Source: Trichoplax sp. H2 (Eukaryota; Placozoa; Uniplacotomia; Trichoplacea). Taken from it: a stretch of DNA of 64,000 nucleotides. Below, one piece after another: positions 39,061 to 53,200 of the stretch. Within the stretch, counting starts at the first letter, position 1. Each line of letters starts with the position of its first letter. Under the pieces are notes generated by a model, which was given only the letters and a program-made list of their open reading frames with translations, was not told the origin of the DNA and ran no database searches. A program made the translations under genes and the position numbers. The stretch is taken from NCBI GenBank assembly GCA_003344405.1, contig NOWV01000027.1, forward strand, positions 496,001 through 560,000, in the 5' to 3' direction.

Positions 39061-40829
39061 TATTATCTTGACTATATAAAATAACTAATTATGAAAGAAA
39101 CAAGTCGAATTCTTTCTTTGACAACTGAAATATGCATCCAAAGAATCAATAATCAGATTAATCGAGCACGATATTTCCATTTTAGATATCTATTCTATAC
39201 TTTTACAAGGCCTGCTATCGTTATCTTTAACTAGGCTTATAATTAATTCAACGTAATCTTATTTTTCTCGGTAAGACTTCATATATTAAGATTTACTTTG
39301 GAATGTCTAAGATAAAATAGTAGAGAGAATACTCCTAGCTAGATTGTGCTTACCGACATAGAATTATCAGAAGAGATAATCTTACTGTGTTCTATAACTA
39401 TGTCTAATAATAGTTATTGTATATCGTAATTAAGTTAACTTCGTTCCTTGGGAATTTTTACCAGTGATTGATTAAATTAACAGTGATTATTGTTAGCAAA
39501 TAAGCGTTTCCAATCGTTAATAAATAAGCTATCCAAATTAAAAACAATAAAATTTCCTTTAGCAAGTAAACAATTTCTGTAACTATTTTCATCTTGTATC
39601 AGTAAATCTGTAATAGATGGATATTGTTTGTTCTTACTTGGTATGCCAATACTTTCTTACCTTTCTATTTATTAACTGGTTAAAATAAAATTCAATCAAG
39701 AAATTAATGAAATGTGTAAATAAAAGCATAAAAAATTAGAATTTGAATACATGCTGCAGTAATAGAAAATGGCGGTGATACTGTATTACTCTATTAACCT
39801 AATGCAAAGTTGAAAAAATTATGATTCGAATGGCAGACTTTTAATAAAAATTTAATCAATCATTAGTAAATATTATCATGATGGTACGTAATAATAATCC
39901 GCAGAGGCGGAATCTTATCTTATTTTGACGATGAATTTTTAATGTTTATGAACTGATTTTGTAATAGAATGATCGATCGTTGTAATATATACAATTCCCA
40001 GTTGCTAAGATAGTAAGATTGACTACTAAATAATAGCCTTGTAGTGCTGGTAGATCGAGTTTTGATTCTTCTTAACAATTGTAATCTTTTAATTAAGTGT
40101 GGCCACATAGTAATCAAGATAATATACGGTATAAATCTTAGTCTCGAGTATATTTACGAAGCTCAAGTTTGCGTTCAAGATGGAAAATTATCGCTTACGT
40201 ATCATATCAATTCTTATAGCATTCACATTCAGGCTCACGATAGTTATTAATTGAAATTTTTTATCTAGTGTAGTATGACAACGCTGTTAGCTATTATTCT
40301 TGATATTCATTCACCACTTCCGAATTATTTCAAATAACCCACATTGGTGAAAGAAGTGAAGAACCTAATTTATAGTAATCAATTAAGATAAGTATAACTA
40401 GAGTTAGTATAGCATTAATAATTTACGTCATGATGACATCAATATGGAAAAATTATTATAATGATATAATCATAAACTGTTGATGACGGCTATAAAATAA
40501 ATGAGAAGATAATCAAATCTTAAATGACTCTTGAATAGGATTACTTCTAAATATAAATCATAATTGTTCAGTGAGGTTGAGTCTACTATCGAGCAGATGT
40601 TATCTTATTAAAAGGGCTGAAATTAAACTTTATGGTAAGTATCTTTGCTAATACATTACTAGACTAGTCTATTGGAAATGGGGTGTCTACAGGAGATGGC
40701 TGTTTTTGGGCCGGAAATGGCATAGAATAAATCTTATACCATCTCAATCAACAACCAAATAGAAATGGTGACAATTACCGAATATGTTATCTTATGATAT
40801 GTTCATTTTAAGAAGTAAATCTTAAATTA

Positions 40830-41830
40830 TAGAGAAAAATCCAGTCAGCTTTTGTCTGAATAAAGAATGTATCATTTACGTTATCGAAATCAAAACATAT
40901 CCAACATAAAATTCAATCCAAAATCAAATTAGAGAAAGATCAAGTCAGTTTATATTTGAATAAATAGTGTGTTATGCATATTATTCAGATCAAAACAAGT
41001 CTACATATGCCGGCAATTATCTTAATAAATAGCATCGAATTTCTTTTCAATCATTATGCTATAGACATTATTTTAAATATTTTACACAATAAGATTAAAT
41101 AAAATGGTTAGGCTAGGAGAATAGAAAATTATTATTGTTATATACATATACATACACTCGATAGATATTAAAAATTGAAAATTGCTGATTGATCTATTGT
41201 AGGGATTTAGCCCAGAGCTGATGAAAGAGAATATTAGATTTCCTTCTTCAGATAAAGAATTAAAATGAAAATGAAATAATTAATTGGAAGCATAAGAGAT
41301 ATTCTGTTACAATAAATATACCAGCATTAATATTATTGGCTAGTGAATATCATCAGTGTCGTTAGAAATGAATTTAGAAATCGAAAGAAAAAAAATGTGT
41401 ACTATATAATATCTTGACTAATATAGTTATAAGTTAAAAAATTGCTGGATAATAAAAATATCGATATTATCCAAAATAGACCTTCAAACCTAAGGCAGAC
41501 ATTTATAAACAGTATTACAACAACATAGACCAGCGCAATTTTGGATCACAACATGATTTTTGCAATTTAAAATCTTAATAGTCATTATCAATATTATCCA
41601 AAATGTGCCTTAAAGTCTGGGGAAATAAATAATATTACTTGAACTAATATAATTATAAATTAGATAATCATTGAAAACGAATCTTGAAATTGGAGAAAAA
41701 TATAGATTGTGCAGATCAATGAGACGAACGTAATTATAAAATAGAGAATCATTCTCTGTTATTTGATAATCAATATATCGAATTGATCTAAAATGAATCT
41801 TAAAATCAAAGGAAGACATACGGCGCAATA
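40830..41830. repeat. Patch of weak tandem duplications
   Basis: One ~105-bp pair (AGAGAAA.ATC.AGTCAG.TT.T.TGAATAAA..., near 40830 and 40931) is followed by a looser family. That family contains ACTAATATA.TTATAA.TTA.A.AAT..., TATTATCCAAAAT and a CTTAAA(A)TC..GG.A.A.A block near 41420, 41590, 41645 and 41775. Degeneracy is high and the boundaries are uncertain. Confidence 0.5.
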
Positions 41831-44169
41831 TAATATACTAATACAATTGTAGGTCAAGAATCGCTTTCTATAAAGAAGTGATTTATTTGTTATGGTAACA
41901 TTAACTTGATTATATAATAATTAACATGCCACATGGAAATTTACACGCCAATTATTATTGATCATAGCTTATAATTACATCCTATCAGGCAGATCTATTA
42001 TCGCAATATGAATCAAGCTGAGCTATAAAGGTAATAATGTATAGATAAAATTATATTTGCTGCTAGATAATGACATAACCAAATATTTGGCAAGTATCTA
42101 TAATATGTCTCCTTGCTACTTGATCAATTTATTTTATTCAATCCCTTGCCATACCGAGGCAGAATAGCTAAACAATACTTTTTAAATAGTAACTATAACT
42201 ATATCCTACTCCATTATAAAGCAAATTGATTCTTTTGGAAACGATAATTAGACTAGCCATGATGTAGCCCTGTTCACAGTCCATGATAGCAATATGTATT
42301 AGTTTCAGTTAATTACAGTAGTTATTGAAGTACGGTAGCATTAAGAAGTAAAATAGTCTACTATGCTTATGATCTTGTGCCAAATTAGATATTAACTCAA
42401 CTTTAATAACTCAGATTATGAGTTAGACGATTGCGAACCTAAGGGGTTGTAAACCCGAGCACTAAACAACGGTAATCCGTTATCAGTGTACCTTTAAGTT
42501 ATAATGGGGGAATATCGAAATAGGACAAAGAAAAACAATCTAAACGCAAATAAAATTTACTGAACACCATCTATATGTAGCCATTAACTAGTCTCAATTA
42601 TTGTTTATAACACCTGTATAGCCATCTATTTTCTCAACTGATTCAACCGTCATCGGCATTTTGCAGAAGTACGTAAATTCGTTAAAACATTATTCCTAAT
42701 ACTCCAAATGAACCGAAAACGAAATTTTAGTACACCTATAAAATTTATGAGAAGGGTATTAACTTGAAAACCAATACAAATCAATCAAAGGGAATAAACA
42801 TCATTCGTATTTAACTTCTGCCCTAAGGCTTCATCATTGAACAATGCCGACGCAAAATGCAATAATGCCTTGCTTGATCAATGGTTAATTTACCTCACCA
42901 GTAGAATGAGATTATTTACAATCTTCTATCTATTCTTGTCAAGCTATAATTTTTTATCAGCAATTATAAAGGACTTGAGCCTTGAAATAGAGATAGAATG
43001 GCCATAAGCATTAAGAAAAGCAATTTCAACAAGATAAAAAACATACGTACGTAAGATGATCATAATAGATGCATTAATTCGCAGTAGGAAATGTCCCAGC
43101 ATGACAACACGTTACAAATTAAACTGTATACAGGAATTATGGTTCGGGGATTGTTATTCTAATGAGGCTAATTCAACAGACTTATTGTCTGTTCGATTCA
43201 AATAAGAACTAAAAAATATCAGGACATCGCGAATAAGATAGAGAAAGGGAAAGCAATTCTAAGTATAATTTTTTTTAATCAAAGATCCAAAAGGTAGACC
43301 GCTGTGATTAGGATAATTTTACTCATATACTATCATTTCTCGCTTTCCTATAAGTTTGCTAAAGCCTATCGGGATTTTAAGTGTTTCATCCTACCAATAA
43401 ACGGGTTGCTACCGATACTAAATTGCATCAACTGGTTTAAATTATCATCTTTGTCAATGTAATATTACTGCTTTCTGTCTCTTAAATTAATTATATGATA
43501 TCTTTATTTCATAGAGTATTCATCGGCAGTGGAATAAACTCTTATTTACAGCATCATTAACATATCGTTGCCAAATCAACTCTTTTTTACTGAATCTGCT
43601 ACCTCTGCGTAAAACTACCGTAAAACACTTAAATCATTATTTTCATTAAGATATAATTTTTCTTTTCTTTCATTGTTTTAGCAATGTCTTTCTTTTAGTA
43701 TGCTATCGCCGTTCCCTAAAGAAGATTTTCCCTTCTACCTACCTGATGATACGTAATATTTAAATTAATTCTACAAATATTGTTTTGTTATTGCTCTTTT
43801 CTTTCAGTAGATGAGAAATCCAACATGTGACATTTAAGTTAATTGTCTTTAATAGAATAGATTCGCCATGATTATATAAATCAAGAGTATGAACAGCAGC
43901 TTTGTTTCTATTTTGTTGCAATCCTTAATGGATTATAAACTACATTTATTGTTTATTGTGTAGCACATAACAACAATAATATTTAGACGCATCCAACAGC
44001 ATTCGTGAAGTTAAAATATAGAGCAATGAATGGCATCAATGTGTTAAGCCGATCGTTACAAGGCATACCGCATCATGAGTGTTTCTAATTGTAATCGTCA
44101 AGTTGTGCGTAACTGTAGTAAAGGTTGCGGTAAATTCAATCAGTATAGATATTTCTACATAGTCAACTT

Positions 44170-44930
44170 ACGGTATCTTAGGATAAATATCTGACAGTAA
44201 TTTTGTATGAACAGTATGCTTTCTATAATGCTATGTATGGTAAGTATCTAAGGAAATTATACTTGGAAATTAAATAGTCAAGTAATGGCATGATTGCCTA
44301 CGTTAATAAAATGATTATTTTATGACAGTATTTAACGATTCTACGTTGTTAGATAGGAATATAGGATGCTCGTATTACTCTAGTAATATATATAAACAAT
44401 TCTAAATAGTGACAATGGCCTTTAACTGGATCTAGGATAAACATTTGACAGCTATTTCGCAAATAGTATGCATTCTATATTGCCATGTATAGTAAGTGTC
44501 TAAGGAAATTACATTTAAAAATTAAATAGTCAAGTTATGGCACGATGGCCTATGGCATCAAAATAATTGCTTTACGATAGCATTTAACGATTCTACGCTG
44601 TAAGATAGGAATATAGGATGCTCTTATTACTCTCTAGCAGTATAAACTATTTTAAATAGTAATAATGCGCTTTTACTAGAAGTTTGATAGACTCCTTGAT
44701 AAAATTACTATAAAGAGGATGTGGTTACCATTATTCAATTTGAAATATCTCTAATATGACAGACTTATTGTGAAGTGGAATGTAGGTATAAATATGCTAG
44801 AAAGCTCGATCAAAAGTAAATAGATCAATATTATAGTGCGATAGCCTACACGAATAAAGTGATTATTTTAAGATGTTATTTAATGAAACCGTGGCAGGGA
44901 TTGGAATACAGTATGTCGCTGTAACATGTA
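44170..44930. repeat. ~250-bp direct repeat, two clear and one decayed copy
   Basis: Copies start near 44176 and 44428. They share GGATAAA.AT.TGACAG, ATGTAT.GTAAGT.TCTAAGGAAATTA, AAATTAAATAGTCAAGT.ATGGCA, ATTTAACGATTCTACG.TGT.AGATAGG and ATATAGGATGCTC.TATTACTC. A third, much more diverged copy (AAGTAAATAGATCAATATTATAG..CGATAGCCTAC, TATTTAATGAAACC) spans about 44760-44920. Ordered conservation over the whole unit makes the duplication secure for the first two copies. Confidence 0.85.
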
Positions 44931-47232
44931 CCGTTTTAGTAAATTGTAATTTATTCCGAGTAAAAGGTAATTCATTTTCATGGTTAAGTTATGGCCATCA
45001 GACATTTTACTAGTGTTAATGACACAAGGTGAGAGTATGGATCTAAAAGCTTCATATAACGTGAGAATTAGCAACGATAACAAACGACAATACTTTACGA
45101 ACTCATGGATTATTGTTTCTACGAATTACTACAATATTTATAAGACTAATCTCAAGCAATTTTATGGGCTTAATATTTGCTAGCACACCCTTCACTCCTA
45201 ATACTTGCCTAGTCTATACTTGCGCTTCTTACTTTAGTATGTACTGAAAAGTACACACATGGATAAAATTATTTTAATATAATAGATTTCACATACGTCT
45301 ATTATACTTGCCTATGCGAAATACTATAAATACGGTACCAAAGTATTGCACTTATCAGAAAGTAAATTACGAATCTGTTCGATTGATATTATATCTTATT
45401 TAATATTTAATTACAGTAGCAAATTAGGATAGTATATAACACTTAAAGTAGTACTTTATTCTATTTCTATCGTTATCAGGTTATAGTTGTTATAATGTCA
45501 GTAATTGAAGTTATTAGTTGGAAATCGATATCCATATACCTGCATAATGATTTAAACTATAAATATTTGCTAGAATAATCCTGTTACTTTGCTGACAGTG
45601 ATCTTGTAGTTCATTCTTTCATTCATTCCCTACAACCTCATACTAGCCCAATTTCTACAGTGAAATTCTACTAGAACTGAAAAATTAGTAAATTTTAGCT
45701 AGCAATTCCATAAATAGAATGCTTTTCTATTTTTGTGTTTTCGTCAGGCAATATCGATCTGAATTTTCCAGTTGTTCGGTTCAATAAAAAAATGTTACAA
45801 TCTATGATAGATTCGCTACTAGAGTATTCAATCAGAAGTCACCACGTAGCCTTGGTACTGAAGGACATTGAGAGTAATTCATAGCAATTTTACGGATTTA
45901 TATACTTGATAAGTTTTACTCCCTTCTAGATATAAAGCACGGTATCGGTTAAACTGGTGATTAAATCAGGTTTGACAAGCAACCTATTTGATGGCAGATA
46001 CAGTCGTATAATTTTCGCTCGGCTATTGCATCCAATGATAGTTCTAAAATTCAAGATTATAATTGAATTATTGTAAACTTATGGGAAACTAATTGCAATA
46101 CCATACCATCAAAAAACTGATAATCGAATTGTAACATTATTTATATGAAAACTTATGTTGAGCGGTTTTAGTTTATTTTACCCCATGACAGACACAACGT
46201 CCAATAGAAATATGAATTAGTTAAATAATCGTAGAAGCAGTTAATACATGTGCGTCATCATTAATAACAAGAGATTTAATACCTTCAAAATTATTAATAT
46301 AATATTGATAATATTATATTTAACACTAAGGCTAAATTTATATATTACTGTTGATGAATAGCCGAATCAAAACATTTTATACATTAAAAAATAGCAAATT
46401 ATGAAATCAATAACAATACCACGGTAAGAGTTTTAAGAATGTAATATTACAATTAATTAATAAAATATCAGATAAAAATAAACTGGAGCAATCATGTCCA
46501 TGCAATGTAACGTAACCTTTCTATCACTATACAGAATATATATATACAGTTGCAATATTTTGTAGTTACTAACAATACGCAGTATAAATCCAGCTATTTC
46601 ACCGTTATTATTACAATTTCATTTCTTGCAATACATTACTATTGACTTAACTTAGTTAACTATTAAATACCTAACAGCACTAATAAGCTGTCATGGCTGG
46701 TTTCTAGCAACATAATTAAATAGAATATATTTAGGATTCATAAAATCTTAAATATAGAATTTTGCTTGTTACCAACATTATTGTTGTACAGTATATCTAA
46801 GGTATCGTTAATAAATCTTTTACGAAATGAATCTGAAATACAGGTACTTTATGTAAGATCTCAATTACTTACTCATATGCTACTACTCCGCATGGATCAC
46901 TACTAATAATACTACTACTGACCTATTACTAAATCTCTGATGTAATGATATACGAACAGATTGAACAAGTAAAATTTTTGCATTCTTGACATGATCCTAT
47001 AATATTTCTCAATCCATTTATGAATAACACAAAGCACTCCCTAGGATTTCTAAATTCTAGCATAAAATAATCACAATAAAATAATACAGTTTCAGAAATG
47101 CAGCCGAATTAGAATACTAAGATATATTTACCAACATTGGCTGCACTTAGGCAATAACATATATACTGTAGAAAAATCCCTTTCGATATAGGAGGGTTAA
47201 AGTTGAAATGATAAGACTCCACACCATTTCCT

Positions 47233-50200
47233 TTACAAACACACCCAATCACTCTCATCGACGTCTATCTCGTTATCTAATGAATGACGCAGAATGTCAA
47301 TTTCACGACGAATTAATATTCCATCCTTATCAATACCCCACAATTCATCTAACGGCGTAGCAGAAACTCTGCTAACATTTCCAGGCACTTTTTTCCAGTA
47401 ATCACCAGCGATATTATTTGGCGTAATTCCATAGCGACAGATCAAGCTACCATCGGGACAAATGGCCCATATAAACCGGTTACTGATAGTTAGGGCCACA
47501 GCTGAAGCTCCTATTTTAACATGCATAAATGACTGCTGTATTACAGAACTCTAGTTATAACTATCATAATAAATGATAACATATTAAAATTGATTACAAA
47601 TCAAATTTAGGATCGATAATTCTTACCTTGCACTTGCTCCCATGATTCTCCTATCGGAAATTCAGGTCGAATGCCAGTTCGTACATAAATATTATTCTTA
47701 TTATCGCACGTCCATACCATCCAATCTCCAGGACTTGTGTATATTTGTACAAAATGACAGCTATGTGGCAATTGACTGTCAACTGGTATCCAAGCTGGTG
47801 TTGTAGAAATGGATGCTTGTAAATCAGCAACTCCAGTTCGATACCAAATACATCCATTAATATCAACGGCCCATACACTAAAAATTCCGCAAGAGACACT
47901 AACCATGGGGACATTGCCTAATTGAAAAAGATCCACGATATTCCATTCATCGCCTTGCCGATAGTGTTTCGTAATGTTCTTTCTTACTAATAATTTCCCA
48001 TCTTTACTAATAGCCCAAACACCTTCAGCAGACGAACAGATTTCTTTAATCGAAATTGGTGCCTTAATATTACTTAGCCTATTTTGGCCTAGAAAGATAA
48101 ATTTAAGAGTCAGTTATTTTAATATTATATCACTATTATTAAAATTTTGTTAATTAAAATGATATCAGTTTCATACGCGTGGTTTATTAATTCGATTATA
48201 CCGTCAATTGTAAAAACTTCATCACTTTGTTGCACCACCCAAATTAGACCAGCATCATCGCCATAAGATGATGCCGACACTAACTTAAAGGGAGTTGACT
48301 TTGCAACTCCAACAAGATTCGATGGTCCCCAAAATGTTCCAGTTAAATTTCCATGTGCAATATACATGTTATTATTATAGCTTAGGACACATAGGCCGGA
48401 ACCAGGTGTACAGACAACAGCTTTCGCTTCATTCTTTTTGGCAAAAGTAGATATGATTGTATTTATTATAGATGCTTCCTGGTTCACTTGATAGGTTCCA
48501 AAAGAAATTTGATACCATTTATTTTCGCCAAATGGATTTTCAGCCGTAACACCTTTACGATAGTAAATGTCACCGTGGCAATCAATAACCCAAGCGAGTC
48601 GGCGTTTGAAGTCTTTCAAACTGATATAGGTTACCTTCAGGTTTGATAATTTTGCCCATGAATCGCCGACGAGAACATCCGGTGTTACATTCAATCTTAC
48701 CATGATGTAACCATTTCGATCAATTGCCCAAACAATATTATTGTTGCAGGCAACCATAACAACACCGGTTTTCGTGGGAACTCTATTCCATAAAACGCCA
48801 CCAGGTTGAAAATCCGAAATACCTAGTCTAACAAGGCAAAGATGCTTTCGTGTAGCAGCCCATGCACAACCATCACTAAGATCAAGTTGCGTAATTGAAT
48901 CGATATCATCTGTTAAGAATGACCACGCCTTTCCAATTGGTACGCCTGGCCTAACAATTCCGGTCCGATAACCCACTTTTCCACGACTTGTAACACACCA
49001 AATAGTGTCACCGCTAACGGAAGTAGCAATTTGAATAGCATTTCCATCTATTCTATGCCATGTACGATTTGCAGCATCTGTGGGCATGTAGTAAATACGT
49101 TCACTTTTATCGCAACACCAAATCAAGCTATTTGATGACGTAATGTAATTCATAGGTGCGAAAGTTTGCTCCAGATAGTTTCCTCCTGGCCCAGGATATT
49201 CAGACCAAGTATCGGCAATAGAAGGAACTGAAGATGAAGCAATATTGTGTTCACTTTGTGGACTTTCCTTCGGCCTTGCGATAGTTGTATTTTCCTTATC
49301 CTCACGGGGGCTTCCAGCGCTGATAATATCAGGCTGCTGTTTTACACTTTCATCGCTTTTATCCTCCTTAACACTTGTATCAGTATTAATTGTTGCAGTA
49401 CTCAGTATCACGTTGCTGCAATCATCTGCATCCAAAGTAATATTACGTTCTGGAGCTTCAGCTTCAGGGGAACTACGTGAATCTGTGATATCGTAAGTAT
49501 TAGCTATCGCATTATTCTCTGATAGATTATTATCTTCGGTCGATTCTTTCTTTATCGTAGCTAAATCTTCATCATGATCTTTGTTACATACTTTCGACTG
49601 TAATTCCTTATCAGAATGTGTCTTCATAACTTCTGTAGTACTTGCATTCTTATCGCAAGATAGGGGGTTTACTTCAGCGGTTATACAATAATTATCGTTG
49701 TTATCAACCATTTGAGAAACAACATCGATAGATAAATGAGAATCTGTATCTCGTTTATAGATTTCTTCACGCGATGTAACATTATTTGTATTGCTGAAGT
49801 TAGATCCGTCAGGTTGAGCTAAGTTGCTAAGCTTTGATTCACTTTCTTTAATGTCAATTGGATTTAATTCGTCATCATCTGTAGGCATGTTAACATCCAT
49901 GATATCGCCTAACTGTTTAGTGGTATCATTCAAGCTGTATTCCTCCTCTTTTAAAATATCACTAACACTGGTTTCCATTATTTGCAAATTTTTACTGATG
50001 TTGTTTAATTCTTCAGTTATACTTAAGGCAGAATTATCTACTGGCAAAACCGTTTCCTTTATCGTAAAATCTTTTTGATTTTCATTTAGTTCTTTGCCCG
50101 CTACCTCATCGGTATCCGCTTTGTTATTATCGCCATGTTCTTCGTTATCCGTCGTTTCTGAAAATAAAGTCGCAGTTAAATGATGAGGTTCGACAATTGC

Positions 50201-53200
50201 AAGTCTGTTATTTGTTTACCACAGCTAATTAAAAGTAACAGCCTAATTTTAGCTAAATATGGCAGGTCGCCTTAATGTTAATGTTTGCGCTTTAAAAATT
50301 GCACTTATTACGTAATCAAGAATGATATAAGTTATAATCTATTTACCAGTTGGCTTTCGTTTTATATGTTTCTTCTTCTTCTTTCTGGTAGAATGGTGTA
50401 TAACAACTTCCTCTTCGACATTATCTTGAGGTAGTGTTTGGCTAATATTTTGAGGGTATAAGTGAGTGTCCATATGTTTTGATAATGGAGGAACCACGAC
50501 CGTGGTTGAATTGGCCTTAATATCATACGCGTATAAAAAAGTTAGCGATATTAAAGTATCTCTTCATAATAACATACTAATAACAGCTTTTGATAGAGTT
50601 AACCGACTAAATATAGATATTAGTAAATGAAAGTTGCAACTTACAAAGCCTTCAGTTGATTGCTCTTTTGATTTATGATGAGTAAATATAGAAGCAATTT
50701 TTTTCCCTATAGGAACATGTTCTTCCGTTATTCCAGAATCTTTGTCTTCAGGAATGTTACTGGTAGCAGGTGGTAAGATGGTATGTTCTTCCACAGGAGG
50801 AGGGGAGCGAGGTACTTTTAAATATGGCAAGTTATTGAAAAGAAATATTAACGTAAATAATGCAACAGTAAATTTGTCTTATATTATCAATTGCAAAGAC
50901 TTAAAATACGTGTATTTTAGTTTCCATTACCCACAGAAACGGAAGATGCCAGAGAAAGCTTTAACAACGGTTTTTCATTTCCAATTCGCAATAAGTATAT
51001 ATCTGTGTCCGTTAAAGCTACATCAATGATGTTTCCGACATCAATACTACCACCAACAATGACTTGTTTTAGGGGGTCGATGATCCATAAATAGTGACTA
51101 TACCAGATACATAGATACTGATTGTTGAATTTACGAACGAGCCCAAATTGTAAATTCTGCGTTATAGGATTTTAATGATGTTTTATGGTTAAAATGATAC
51201 TTGTAGTGAAATTTTCTATTACAGTGATTCAAAGCAAATACTATTAGGTAATGTTACAACCTCTTCGTAATCAGTACTGGTCGGTAAGGAAAAACAACCC
51301 AGCATTGCAATTGGTGGATACATTCCTTTTATAATTGCGTCTTTAAATATCATGGTTGTTTGGACTTTTCCTTGAACATCTGCCTTCCATAATCGTAGAC
51401 CTGGTCTACATGCATAGATACTGATTTGATCATCATTGGTCCATAAACATGCGCCTACATCTGCGGGTCTAAAATTATTAATTGCTCACTTTAACAAGTA
51501 TAAAGATCGTTGAATTTGCAAATTTTGGGTCGTGTGTAATGAATGATAATTATCTTCATTAAAAATAAAAATAATATTTACGATTTTCGAGGTTTTGAAC
51601 CAACTTGCTGTATGACAATTTCCTTTGATTTGGGATCACAATTACAAATAAAGCATTTCATCTTTGATGAAACGACTAAGTAATTGTTTAAGAAATCAAG
51701 CTGACAGATTCCGGAATCTTCATGAATTAGGACACTAGATCTCAGTTGTCGCTAGAACACAGCAAAATTCATTTTAAAAAAGTTTTAAAATATAGCACAA
51801 CATCTTCAAATTCGTATAGTAAGTATCTTTACCTGTTCAAAATCGATCAAAGTGACAGATACTTTCCCCGAGGCGTCACCGGTAAAAAGTCGCTTGCCGT
51901 TTGGAGACCATATCATGCATTTTATATTTGCAACATGGCTAGATTCAATCGATTTCTTTACAAGCTGAAACAATTTTTTGGAGTATTATTGATTTAATTC
52001 TGAGCTAATTATGTTGTACAATCGACTAAAATTCTACTTTTTATATTTTATGGATTTATTAAAAATTGTTGAAGGTATTGAAATTGAATTGTTGGACAGA
52101 CCATAGACAATGTTTACTAGTATAATATTTAGCATAAATATTGCTATTAACCTCCGTAACATTATCTCTAGATATCCGTAACTTGAACACTACCAACGTT
52201 CCTTTGTTACTACCGCAAGCTAGGTAATCATGAGAATTTTGCATGGCAAGACAAGTAATTTCATGCTTTCGGTTCTGATTAAAGATAATGCCAATGTATA
52301 ATTAATAAAAGTCAACGTTATGACCATCAATAGCAGTTATAAGCATCCTACACGGGAATCGTTACGCATTTCAAATCAAAGGTAATATCAGCTTGGTATG
52401 CCGTAGATATTCATCTGTTAATAACTGTATAACAAGTATGCATCATACATAATGTACCTCAGCATGGATCTTAGCCAAGACGCCGTAAAATTTCTCTAGG
52501 ACGTAGATAACACCTAAGTTAGTTCCTATGAAAATGAAACTATCTTTGGCTGTAACTGAGGTTACATGTTGCTGGTATGAGATCAGGCCACTGATAGCCT
52601 TTTTAGGTATCAATTGCAGTAGTTCGTCCAATGGCTCTAACTCCGACATTATAACATCGCGCCCTGGAACTAAGCCTATGTAATTAAGGTAACATCTTTT
52701 TATTACGTGCGAGAATAAATATTGGCTACTGCTAGTTACATTATCTTACCACACAATCCAAAAATTGTTACAATTTTACTTTATGAGATTTGAAAGTCAT
52801 CATACTATGCTAGGAAAGAAAGAGACTAACAATTCTACTATATCGGTATGTCTACGTGAATTTGGGTTACTGAAATAATTATTATACTAGTGTGAATACA
52901 ATCTATGCGTGTTAAGTCAGTATCAGATTTGGAGGCTTAAAGGTTTTATGTCATGGAATTGTTAGCCAAGTGTGAATGATCATGATTGTGTACTGTATAG
53001 AGTAAAGCATACGCGTAAAATATTTAAGATTGCAAAATATGTCGATCCAAATTAAATAAAATTATGATAGTAGCGTACGCGTATATCCTATTTTCATGAT
53101 GAATTTCTCTTTTCATCACTTTATTAGAAGGATAGCGTATTCATTTGTGTTGTCTCATTGGTAACGGGAACAATTGTAATAAAATCTATCATCAATTACA

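Larger units (their letters stand above)
32882..47232. other. ~14-kb gene-poor tract upstream of the bHLH gene
   Basis: No ORF above about 80 codons and no chain of exons with recognisable protein similarity on either strand. It holds several decayed direct repeats (listed separately at 37060-37230, 38100-39050, 40830-41830 and 44170-44930). The segment next to the bHLH start (32882-33900) has pyrimidine-rich runs such as TTTTTTTCTCTCC, typical of 5' flanks but not diagnostic. The size and position suggest cis-regulatory DNA of the bHLH gene; this is inference. Confidence 0.5.

Noticed and set aside
41215-41240. CTGATGA...GAA resembling a hammerhead ribozyme core
   Set aside because: The required GAAA partner and stems I/III could not be paired nearby, so it is a chance match.
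49245-50078. Plus-strand ORFs of 77-84 aa inside TECPR2
   Set aside because: They are antisense shadows of the long TECPR2 linker exon and have no recognisable domain.
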